This document shows, piece after piece, positions 6,171 to 13,357 of a stretch of 18,954 nucleotides of DNA; position 1 is the stretch's first letter, and each line of letters opens with the position of its first letter. The stretch spans positions 5,518 through 24,471 of the forward strand of contig DDDD01000112.1 of assembly GCA_002335945.1 (NCBI GenBank). Direction: 5' to 3'. Made by a program: the position numbers and the translations under genes. The stretch is from Porticoccaceae bacterium UBA1989 (lineage in GTDB: Bacteria; Pseudomonadota; Gammaproteobacteria; Pseudomonadales; Porticoccaceae). The notes under the pieces were generated by a model, which searched no databases, was not told where the DNA came from, and was given only the letters and a program-made list of their open reading frames with translations.

Positions 6171-6713
6171 GTGCGTATTTCTCTGTTTTTTCTAATGTGC
6201 TTTGGCCTGCTGGGCTGCCTTGGTGCCCCTGAGGGGGTTACGCCGGTTAAAGATTTTGATCTGGATCGGTATCTGGGCAAGTGGTATGAGGTTGCTCGTC
6301 TCGATCATTCTTTTGAGCGAGGGCTCAGTGGGGTCACCGCTGAATACTCGATGCGTGAGGATGGCGGCGTGCGTGTGATGAACTCAGGTGTTCGCCAAGA
6401 CGCTAACGGCGATGAGGAACGCAGTGAAGCAGAGGGCAGGGCTTACTTTGTTGAAAGTTCTGATCTAGGGTATTTGAAGGTGTCTTTCTTCGGCCCGTTT
6501 TTTGGGTCTTATAATGTTTTTGAACTGGATGCTGAGGACTATCAATACGCGTTCGTGGCGGGTAACAACACCAATTACCTCTGGCTGTTGGCCCGAACAC
6601 CTGAGGTCAGTGATGAGGTAATGAAGCGATTTATTGCGAGGTCCTCGGCGCTGGGATTTGCAACGGACAAGCTAATTTTTGTGCAGCATGGTACCGAGTC
6701 AAACAGTGATTAG
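6171..6713 (+). CDS. blc: Lipocalin family lipoprotein (Blc-like)
   Basis: 180 residues from a GTG start with AAAGG eight bases upstream. It begins with a lipoprotein signal peptide (MRISLFFLMCFGLLGC). The lipobox LLGC predicts cleavage and acylation at Cys16. No Asp follows Cys16 (next residue Leu), so outer-membrane sorting by Lol is likely. The mature part shows bacterial lipocalin signatures: DLDRYLGKWYEVARLDHSFERGL (the GxWY motif at 36-39), the strand pattern VTAEYSM / VRVMNSG, and YLWLLARTPEVSD near the C terminus. E. coli Blc (177 residues) binds fatty acids and lysophospholipids and is tied to envelope stress, so a role in membrane lipid storage or repair is a fair inference. The TAG stop overlaps the convergent csiV stop by 4 bases. 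Confidence 0.92.
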   Translation: MRISLFFLMCFGLLGCLGAPEGVTPVKDFDLDRYLGKWYEVARLDHSFERGLSGVTAEYSMREDGGVRVMNSGVRQDANGDEERSEAEGRAYFVESSDLGYLKVSFFGPFFGSYNVFELDAEDYQYAFVAGNNTNYLWLLARTPEVSDEVMKRFIARSSALGFATDKLIFVQHGTESNSD

Positions 6714-7864
6714 TCTTGAGGACTCGTCTTATTGGACACAGAACTTTGGGGTAAAGGAATAATACCCTGGGGGAATACTTCCTCAGGTGGGTTGAGTAGA
6801 TCTGGGGTAAAAGGTTTGATTGTGAGCATAATACCCATCTCTGGGTGATCGATGTAATAGATTGTCTGCTCTTCGATACGCTTAGACTTTTTCAGTACCC
6901 AAACGCTTTCAACGGGGTATTTTTTTGCCTGGCTCTGGTCGTGCGCGGCAGCCTCACTATCTTCTAACAGAGCAGACTGAGCCCTAGTGTCTAGAGCGGC
7001 GGTGGAATCTAAGAAATACTCTTCCAGCGCAGCCTCATCTCCAACCTTAATCTCATCGCCAATCGCCTCTGGTACAGCCATTACCTCGGGAGCAACGGGA
7101 AACGCGGGTAGCTCAATTAATCGGCTAGGCTCACCTGTCTTGGTATTGGCAAATTGCAGCAGCCATAGATCCGATTGAAAATGTAAGAAGCGCGATTTAT
7201 AAAAACGCAGTGAACCTTCTAGCTGGAAGCGCCCCTCAAAGCTCTGTCCGGTTTTAATTAACACCCAGGGGTCAGCGCCATTTTCATCGGCGGCAAAGCG
7301 CCAGGCTTCATGAAAGACCACATTGTATTGGCGGCGATCTAGTGCGGCTGCGCTGTCATTAAGGTCGCGAAATTCTTTATCTAGCAGCACAAAGGGCGCC
7401 TGGTATTGAGGTGTATATTGTTCTTCGGTATCTGCTGTTTGCCCAGTGCTGAGACCATTATTGGCTAGGGGGTCGGTCACGACCGCCATGGGGATTGTGC
7501 GCAATGAAGTGCCGGGGGCGGATTCATAAAGCAACGAACCCTGGGCGAGGGGGAAGCCATCCTCTTCCAAGGGCATATTGGGATCGATTAGTTCCAGCCA
7601 GTTCTCGGGAAAGCTAAGGTCGTAGTCTTGGGGGGGTGTTTCACCGCCGGTGTTGCCATTCTGAGTAAAGAGTATGACTTCAACCTGATACCAGTTATTC
7701 GGGGCTTCTATTTCCTGGGGAGGCTCCTCGGCATATGCATTAATCGCCGGAACTATAGATATCAACACAGCTGTCAAAATAGATATCGCCATAGATATCA
7801 TTAGGCTACAGAACCCTATTGTTGCTCCGCGATTGCGTTCTCTGTGGTGCCTGTTAGTCGCCAT
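6710..7864 (-). CDS. csiV: CsiV-family periplasmic peptidoglycan-binding protein
   Basis: 384 residues. An N-terminal signal sequence has a basic n-region (RHHRERNR), a hydrophobic core (about 16-41) and likely cleavage after Ala45 (AYA|EE). The mature start NNWYQVEVILFTQNG is the family's characteristic opening (W-Y-x-V-E-hydrophobic-I-x-F). Later segments also fit this family: LLDKEFRDLND, RRQYNVVFHEAWRF, SLRFYKSRFLHFQSDLWL and IYYIDHPEMGIMLTIKPF. In Vibrio, CsiV works with LpoA to support PBP1A peptidoglycan synthesis. The middle (about 275-325) is acidic and low in complexity, so it is probably a linker. The gene lies 5 bases after mfd, the same adjacency I recall in Pseudomonas and Vibrio, and is probably co-transcribed with it. 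The AGGG before the ATG touches the start codon, an unfavourable spacing, so the exact start is uncertain. Confidence 0.85.
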   Translation of the reverse strand: MATNRHHRERNRGATIGFCSLMISMAISILTAVLISIVPAINAYAEEPPQEIEAPNNWYQVEVILFTQNGNTGGETPPQDYDLSFPENWLELIDPNMPLEEDGFPLAQGSLLYESAPGTSLRTIPMAVVTDPLANNGLSTGQTADTEEQYTPQYQAPFVLLDKEFRDLNDSAAALDRRQYNVVFHEAWRFAADENGADPWVLIKTGQSFEGRFQLEGSLRFYKSRFLHFQSDLWLLQFANTKTGEPSRLIELPAFPVAPEVMAVPEAIGDEIKVGDEAALEEYFLDSTAALDTRAQSALLEDSEAAAHDQSQAKKYPVESVWVLKKSKRIEEQTIYYIDHPEMGIMLTIKPFTPDLLNPPEEVFPQGIIPLPQSSVSNKTSPQD

Positions 7865-7869
7865 CCCTG

Positions 7870-10800
7870 TTAAGCCTCTGTCAGCAGTTTCTGTAAAATT
7901 TCATTCACCAAACCAAAGCGTTGTTCGGCGGTATCCATGGCCATAGTGAAACTCAGTTGGTCATTGTTTTGCAAGCGGAATGTCTTGGGGTCGTTTTGCA
8001 CCATTTTCACAATGTTGATGGGTTCGACAATGGTATTGGAGGTGAATTGCAGTCGCCCACCATTGGGGCCAGCTTCGATCTTTTTCAGACCAATCTGTTC
8101 GCCGAGCTGACGCAGTTCTGCCAGCTGGAACAGAGTTTTCACAGGTTCCGGTAGCAGTCCAAAGCGGTCAATCATCTCTACCTGTAACTCATGAAGGTGC
8201 TGCTTGGTTTCGCAGTTAGATAGGCGCTTGTAGAGAGTCAGGCGCATATTGACATCGGGCAGGTAATCATCGGGAATTAGTGCTGGGAGATGCAGGTTTA
8301 CATCAATGCCGGTATTCAGGGCTACGTCGAGATCAGGTTTACCGCCTTTGCGAATGGCGTTAACCGCCCGGTCGAGCATTTCCAAATACAGGGTAAAGCC
8401 AATGGCTTGAATATGGCCGCTCTGCTCCTCACCGAGCAACTCTCCAGCGCCACGAATTTCGAGATCATTGGTGGCCAGGGTAAAGCCGGAGCCAAGATGG
8501 TCTGCTGCGGCAATCGCTTCTAGACGCTTGGTGGCGTCGGCGGTAACTTTTTTGTCTTGGGGCAGCATTAAATAGGCATAGGCCTGATGGTGGGAACGTC
8601 CGACGCGGCCTCGGAGCTGATGCAGTTGGGCCAGACCAAATTTATCGGCACGGTCGATAAGAATAGTGTTAGCGCTTGGGATATCAATGCCGGTTTCAAT
8701 AATGGTGGTGCACACCAGCACATTAAATCGCTGATGGTAAAAATCTGACATGACCTGTTCTAGGCCGCGCTCACGCATCTGGCCATGGGCTATATTAATA
8801 CGGGCCTCTGGCACCAGTTCAGCCAGTTCGTCTGCTACTCGCTGGATGCTTTTGACATCATTGTGTAAATAATACACCTGCCCACCACGGAGTATTTCAC
8901 GCAGTATGGCTTCGCGAGTCACTCGAGATTCCTGCTCGCGAACAAAGGTTTTTACCGACAGACGCTTGGCTGGGGGTGTGGCGATAATAGAGAGATCGCG
9001 AATACTGTGCATCGACATATTTAAGGTGCGAGGAATCGGCGTCGCGGTCATGGTAAGTATGTCTACTTCACTGCGCAGAGACTTAATTTTCTCTTTTTGA
9101 CGCACACCAAAGCGATGCTCTTCATCAATAATCATCAGCCCAAGGCCGCTAAAGTCGATCTTGGCGTGGAGTAATTTATGAGTGCTGATAAGGATGTCCA
9201 CTTTGCCGGCTTCGGTGGCGGCAATAACATCTTCCTGCTCTTTATTGGTTCTAAAGCGCGAGAGTTCTTCTACCCGCACCGCCCAGTTGGCGAAGCGATC
9301 ACGGAAGTTTTGTAGATGCTGGTGAGCCAGCAATGTGGTGGGCACGAGAATAACCACCTGTTTACCACTGGAGACAACGGTAAAGGCGGCGCGCATGGCG
9401 ACCTCTGTTTTGCCGAAACCAACGTCGCCACAGACCAAACGATCCATGGGCTGAGTGCTCAATAGATCGCGGCGAACGGCGTCGATAGCCTCCTGCTGAT
9501 CGGCGGTTTCTTCGAAGGCAAAGTCGCTGCTAAATTTACGGTAGTCTTCTGCATTGTCGTCGCAGGCAAAACCTTTGCGGGCGGCTCGGCGTGAATAAAT
9601 GTCCAGCAACTCAACGGCAGTGTCACGAACCTGCTTGGCGGCTTTTTCTTTGGCCTTGTCCCACTTGTCGGTGCCCAGTCTATTGAGTGGCGCAGCGACC
9701 TGATCGCCGCCGCCAAAACGACTAATTAGATGCAGAGACGACACGGGCACATAGAGCTTGGCATCGTCGGCATAGGTGAGCATTAAAAATTCTTGTTTGG
9801 ATTTATCTACATCCAGCAAGACGAGGCCCTGATAGCGGCCAACGCCATGCTCTATATGCACAACCGGTGCGCCTACTTTGAGTTCAGCCAGATTCTTAAA
9901 GATGTAGTCCGGGGATTCTGAGGCCTTGGAGCGACGGCGGCGCTGCATAACTTGCTGACCAAAGAGCTCGCCTTCGGTGATCAGGCAGATATTCTGGCTC
10001 GGAACATAGAGTCCCTGATCAATGGGGTAGGTGGTAATGCAGTGCACATGGCTGGAGTCGTTAAACTGCTGCCAATTATCGACTTCCTCGGGAAAAATAT
10101 GGATGGTCTTGAGCAGGTCAGTGAGCACTTCTCTGCGGCCTGCAGATTCGGCACAAAACAATACCCGGCAATCTCCAGAGATGGAGGTCCCGGAGGATAA
10201 AAACTCATCCAGCTGAGACAGTGGATTGGTCAGTTTGGCATTGACGGCAATGTCCGGCACTCCATGGATGCCGTGGTTGCTATATCCCGCAGACTCATCC
10301 AGAAAATCTCCAGTCAGTACCGTGCGTGGAAGCTTTTTGAGCTGGTGGAATATTTGATCGAAGGGCACAAAGACTTCGGTCGGCGGCAGAAGAGGGCGCT
10401 CGGGATCCACGCCATACTCTTCATAGCGGCTGGTGATATCCTGCCAGAAATGTTGCGCGGCCCCTTCGATGGCGCTGTGAGTAAAGAGCTGGACCTCGGC
10501 GGGAAGGTAGTCAAATAGCGTGGCGGTCTCGGCATAAAACAGGGTTAGATAGTATTCGATTCCCTGTGGCGCAATACCGGCTTTAACATCTCGATACACC
10601 GGGCACTTAGAGGGATCATGATCGAAATGGTCGTGCCAATTATTTAAGAATTGATTGGTGGCTTCTTTATCAATCGGAAATTCCCGGGCAGGCAATAACT
10701 GAACCTGATCAACCGCCTTGAGGGTGCGCTGGGATTCTGCATCGAACAGACGCAGGGTTTCAATTTCATCGTCGAGCAGATCGATACGGAATGGGTTTTT

Positions 10801-11334
10801 GGCACCCATGGGAAAGATGTCAATCAGTGAGCCGCGAAAGGCAAACTCACCATGTTCAAAGACGGTCTCTACACGCAGATAACCTGCCAAGCTAAGTTGA
10901 TCCTGAAGCTGAACTCTATCTAGGTCTTCACCGACTTTATAACTAAAGGTGCGTGAGGCGACGAAATCTATGGGTGCAATACGATGCATCAGCGTCGGCA
11001 TGGGCACTATTAATACCGCATGTTTGCTGTTCGGCAAGCTGGCTAATGTCTGTAGGCGCGCGGAGACAATGTCTTGGTGGGGCGAAAAAATATCGTAGGG
11101 TAATGTTTCCCAGTCTGGAAAGGTAAATATAGGCAGATTGTGGCCAGCGGTGAAGAATTCCAGTGCACGGCTCTGTGCTGCGGCTTCCCGAGCAGTCTCG
11201 GTGATCAGGAGGGTCAGGCCCTCGTAACTAAGGGCAGCTTCTGCCACAGCCAGCGCTTGGCCGGCCCCCCGTAACTCACCCCAGGTTTTCTTGTCACCAG
11301 ATACAGATGCCGGTAGTTGGTTAAAAATGCTCAT
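7870..11334 (-). CDS. mfd: Transcription-repair coupling factor Mfd
   Basis: 1154 residues, matching E. coli Mfd (1148). Mfd recognises stalled RNA polymerase, displaces it with its ATP-driven translocase and recruits UvrA to the lesion. Domains in order: the N-terminal UvrB-homology region (about 1-350); a linker; the RNA polymerase-interacting domain around 485-555 with APVVHIEHGVGRYQGLVLL; the RecG-like helicase core with Walker A GDVGFGKTEVA near 637-647, the DEEHRFG Walker B near 736-742 and motif VI LHQLRGRVGRSHHQ near 905; and the C-terminal TRCF domain that binds the N-terminus. All motor motifs are intact. It is transcribed away from gap from a promoter with a consensus -10 (11400-11405), and csiV follows after 5 bases. 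The ATG lacks a strong Shine-Dalgarno. Confidence 0.98.
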   Translation of the reverse strand: MSIFNQLPASVSGDKKTWGELRGAGQALAVAEAALSYEGLTLLITETAREAAAQSRALEFFTAGHNLPIFTFPDWETLPYDIFSPHQDIVSARLQTLASLPNSKHAVLIVPMPTLMHRIAPIDFVASRTFSYKVGEDLDRVQLQDQLSLAGYLRVETVFEHGEFAFRGSLIDIFPMGAKNPFRIDLLDDEIETLRLFDAESQRTLKAVDQVQLLPAREFPIDKEATNQFLNNWHDHFDHDPSKCPVYRDVKAGIAPQGIEYYLTLFYAETATLFDYLPAEVQLFTHSAIEGAAQHFWQDITSRYEEYGVDPERPLLPPTEVFVPFDQIFHQLKKLPRTVLTGDFLDESAGYSNHGIHGVPDIAVNAKLTNPLSQLDEFLSSGTSISGDCRVLFCAESAGRREVLTDLLKTIHIFPEEVDNWQQFNDSSHVHCITTYPIDQGLYVPSQNICLITEGELFGQQVMQRRRRSKASESPDYIFKNLAELKVGAPVVHIEHGVGRYQGLVLLDVDKSKQEFLMLTYADDAKLYVPVSSLHLISRFGGGDQVAAPLNRLGTDKWDKAKEKAAKQVRDTAVELLDIYSRRAARKGFACDDNAEDYRKFSSDFAFEETADQQEAIDAVRRDLLSTQPMDRLVCGDVGFGKTEVAMRAAFTVVSSGKQVVILVPTTLLAHQHLQNFRDRFANWAVRVEELSRFRTNKEQEDVIAATEAGKVDILISTHKLLHAKIDFSGLGLMIIDEEHRFGVRQKEKIKSLRSEVDILTMTATPIPRTLNMSMHSIRDLSIIATPPAKRLSVKTFVREQESRVTREAILREILRGGQVYYLHNDVKSIQRVADELAELVPEARINIAHGQMRERGLEQVMSDFYHQRFNVLVCTTIIETGIDIPSANTILIDRADKFGLAQLHQLRGRVGRSHHQAYAYLMLPQDKKVTADATKRLEAIAAADHLGSGFTLATNDLEIRGAGELLGEEQSGHIQAIGFTLYLEMLDRAVNAIRKGGKPDLDVALNTGIDVNLHLPALIPDDYLPDVNMRLTLYKRLSNCETKQHLHELQVEMIDRFGLLPEPVKTLFQLAELRQLGEQIGLKKIEAGPNGGRLQFTSNTIVEPINIVKMVQNDPKTFRLQNNDQLSFTMAMDTAEQRFGLVNEILQKLLTEA

Positions 11335-11399
11335 TGTTGCGTAAATGCCTATCGCTGACGAAATTTTAGGGTGGCTATTCTACTGATCTCGGGCTATTG

Positions 11400-11426
11400 A
11401 TTATAGGAATATTCTCTATCTTTGAA
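11400..11426 (-). promoter_or_regulatory. Candidate mfd-csiV promoter
   Basis: On the minus strand, a consensus -10 TATAAT (plus 11400-11405, ATTATA) is preceded by TTCAAA (plus 11421-11426) at a short 15-base spacing. This would give a leader of roughly 55-60 bases before the mfd ATG. The -10 is convincing; the -35 is weak. Confidence 0.4.
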
Positions 11427-11453
11427 TTTAGGCTTTTTACACCTATTGTTTAG

Positions 11454-11482
11454 TTGTTTGGGCTCGACGACTGCCCCATAAT
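11454..11482 (+). promoter_or_regulatory. Candidate gap promoter
   Basis: TTGTTT (11454-11459), an exact 17-base spacer, then CATAAT (11477-11482), 36 bases before the gap ATG. The -10 is one base from consensus and the -35 keeps the TTG. It is back-to-back with the mfd promoter candidate in the same 184-base divergent region. Confidence 0.5.
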
Positions 11483-11518
11483 AGTGCGCCAAATCAGTAA
11501 CTCTAAAAGGATTGTTAC

Positions 11519-12979
11519 ATGGACCAACAGCAACGCCCCCTACCAGATGATTTTTTCAAGGATTGGAAACAACGTGAAGCATTAGCCGAGGGCATGATCC
11601 CTCTGATTGGCCGGCTCTATCGTGAGCATAACGTCAATACCTACATGTACGGCAACAGCATGGTCAACAAGTCAGTCACTGACTTGATGAAGGCGCATCG
11701 CCGTGTCCGCCAGGTTGAGCAAAACGAGCTTTCTGAATTTGATTCGGCGCCGATGTTGGATGCCATCGCCAAATTACAGCTGGGACCTGCCCATCTGGAT
11801 ATTGGTAAAATGGTAGTTAAGTATCAGGGGCAGGGCAACGGTCGTTCTATCGACGAATTTCTCAATGATGAACTAGCGGGTATTATTGGTTCCCATACCA
11901 AACCATTGCCGCAGCCTCAGGATGTCGTGCTCTATGGCTTTGGCCGTATAGGCCGTTTAGTCGCGCGAATTTTGATTGATAAGGCCGGTGGCGGTGATGT
12001 ACTGCGTCTGCGCGCGATTGTTATTCGTAAGGGCAAGATTGAAAACGACCTAGAAAAGCGTGCTGCGCTGTTGCGTCGCGATTCTGTCCATGGATCCTTT
12101 AAAGGCACTATCCGTGTGCTGCACGAAGAGAATACGCTGGTGGTTAACGGAAACCCGATCAAGGTGATTTACGCCAACGCTCCCGAAGAAATTGATTACA
12201 CCGAGTACGGTATCAACAACGCACTGATTGTTGATAACACCGGTGTGTGGAAAGACAATGCGGGTCTCGGTGGCCATCTGCGTCCCGGTGCGTCTAAGGT
12301 TTTGTTAACCGCGCCAGCGGGCGATGATATTCCCAACATTGTGTACGGTGTTAATCACAACGAGATTACCCCAGAGCGTAAAATTATTTCTGCGGCCTCC
12401 TGTACCACCAATGCCATTGTGCCTGTACTCAAGTGCCTGCTCGATGAGTATGGAGTGAATAGCGGCCATGTTGAAACTGTGCACGCTTATACCAATGACC
12501 AGAACTTGATTGATAACTATCACAAAGGTGATCGTCGTGGTCGCAGTGCGGCACTTAATATGGTGTTGACCTCCACGGGCGCGGCTAAGGCCGTGGCCAA
12601 AGCGATTCCTGAGTTGAAGGGCAAGCTTACAGGTAATGCGATTCGTGTGCCGACCCCTAATGTGTCTATGGCGATACTTAACTTGCAGCTGGGTCGCGAG
12701 ACCTCGGTGGAAGAGATCAATGAGTTCTTGCGTCAGCAGGCATTGCATAGCCCCTTGCAGCAGCAAATTGGTTATACAGTGTCCACTGAAGCGGTATCGA
12801 CTGACTTTGTTGGCTCTCGCCAGGCCTGTGTGCTTGATTCTCAGGCGACCATTGTCGATGGCAAAAGCTGTGTGCTGTATTGCTGGTATGACAATGAGTT
12901 TGGTTATAGCTGTCAGGTAGTTCGTTGTTTGGAGAAGTTTGCTGGGGTTGTTTGGCCTAGCTATCCGCAAGAGGTTTAA
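11519..12979 (+). CDS. gap: Glyceraldehyde-3-phosphate dehydrogenase, long form with N-terminal extension
   Basis: 486 residues against about 330 for ordinary GapA. Residues 1-135 form an extra N-terminal region (helical-looking, with GMIPLIGRLYREHNV and a TDLMKAHRRVR segment) before the Rossmann motif YGFGRIGR (139-146). The catalytic core is intact: SAASCTTNA with Cys295, and His322 in ETVHAYTNDQ at the canonical 27-residue distance. RGRSAALNMVLTSTGAAKAV, IRVPTPNVS and CWYDNEFGYS follow. It converts glyceraldehyde 3-phosphate, phosphate and NAD(P)+ to 1,3-bisphosphoglycerate, or the reverse. The NAD-selecting Asp after the second beta strand (IND in E. coli GapA) is not seen; the stretch reads AIVIRKGK. 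Long-form enzymes next to mfd and nqr occur, from memory, in Pseudomonas. The ATG has AAGGA seven bases upstream. Confidence 0.95.
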   Translation: MDQQQRPLPDDFFKDWKQREALAEGMIPLIGRLYREHNVNTYMYGNSMVNKSVTDLMKAHRRVRQVEQNELSEFDSAPMLDAIAKLQLGPAHLDIGKMVVKYQGQGNGRSIDEFLNDELAGIIGSHTKPLPQPQDVVLYGFGRIGRLVARILIDKAGGGDVLRLRAIVIRKGKIENDLEKRAALLRRDSVHGSFKGTIRVLHEENTLVVNGNPIKVIYANAPEEIDYTEYGINNALIVDNTGVWKDNAGLGGHLRPGASKVLLTAPAGDDIPNIVYGVNHNEITPERKIISAASCTTNAIVPVLKCLLDEYGVNSGHVETVHAYTNDQNLIDNYHKGDRRGRSAALNMVLTSTGAAKAVAKAIPELKGKLTGNAIRVPTPNVSMAILNLQLGRETSVEEINEFLRQQALHSPLQQQIGYTVSTEAVSTDFVGSRQACVLDSQATIVDGKSCVLYCWYDNEFGYSCQVVRCLEKFAGVVWPSYPQEV

Positions 12980-12981
12980 AG

Positions 12982-13036
12982 CACTCTGTGCGTTTCAATC
13001 AGAGTGATCTTTAGGCCGGCTTAGATCTGACCTAAA
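12982..13036 (+). other. Two tandem hairpins after gap
   Basis: Just after the gap stop, CACTCTG (12982-12988) pairs perfectly with CAGAGTG (13000-13006) across 11 bases. TTTAGG (13010-13015) then pairs with CCTAAA (13031-13036) across 15 bases. Neither has a proper U-tract, so they look like 3'-UTR structures ahead of the main terminator. Confidence 0.5.
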
Positions 13037-13045
13037 CCACCTTCT

Positions 13046-13072
13046 AAAAGCCCCATTTTGGGGGCTTTTTTT
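13046..13072 (+). terminator. Rho-independent terminator of gap
   Basis: A 9-bp perfect stem AAAAGCCCC (13046-13054) / GGGGCTTTT (13061-13069) with a six-base loop, and a run of seven T at 13066-13072. The A-run on the left arm could also let it work in reverse, but nothing is transcribed toward it from the right. Confidence 0.92.
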
Positions 13073-13357
13073 GCCCCTCTTATCGACGGTTTTCATCCGG
13101 GCGCAATTCTGTTCGAAGCAATCATGTCATTGATCAAAGAAAATCACTCAGTTTAGGTTTTATAAGCCATTACAGGCTGGCATCAAAACCCCTAGACCTT
13201 TATAATCCCGCGCAAATCTATCTCGCTTGGTCCTGATTGTGTCCGATCGGCGAAATTACAGCTTAAAACACCCAATTTTCTGAACTTTGCATCTGGTTCA
13301 GGGCGGCCTTTTGACTGGCCCAACGACCGTAATTTAAATTTGAGTAGTGGTATTTCT
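13073..13357 (+). promoter_or_regulatory. nqr operon upstream region: promoter and structured leader
   Basis: A 285-base gene-free stretch. A consensus -10 TATAAT sits at 13201-13206, with only a poor -35 (TGGCAT at 13178-13183, 17-base spacing). If used, it gives a leader of about 145 bases. The leader holds a perfect hairpin CTGAAC (13280-13285) / GTTCAG (13296-13301) and next to it GGCC (13305-13308) / GGCC (13317-13320). An 8-base palindrome TTGATCAA lies at 13130-13137. It resembles an FNR half-site pair but lacks the four-base spacer. Confidence 0.45.

Noticed and set aside
12305..12970. 221-codon minus-strand open frame inside gap
   Set aside because: It is the antisense shadow of the strongly conserved GAPDH core; the encoded sequence has no recognisable domain.
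13130..13137. FNR site (TTGATCAA)
   Set aside because: The half-sites TTGAT and ATCAA overlap, with no four-base spacer, so it does not fit the FNR consensus.
13178..13200. Sigma54 promoter starting at TGGCAT upstream of nqrA
   Set aside because: The required TGC/TTGCA element at the -12 position is absent; a sigma70 -10 at 13201 explains the region better.
13340..13357. TTG start for nqrA at 13340
   Set aside because: NqrA proteins begin MIK...GLDLPI, which corresponds exactly to ATG 13358.
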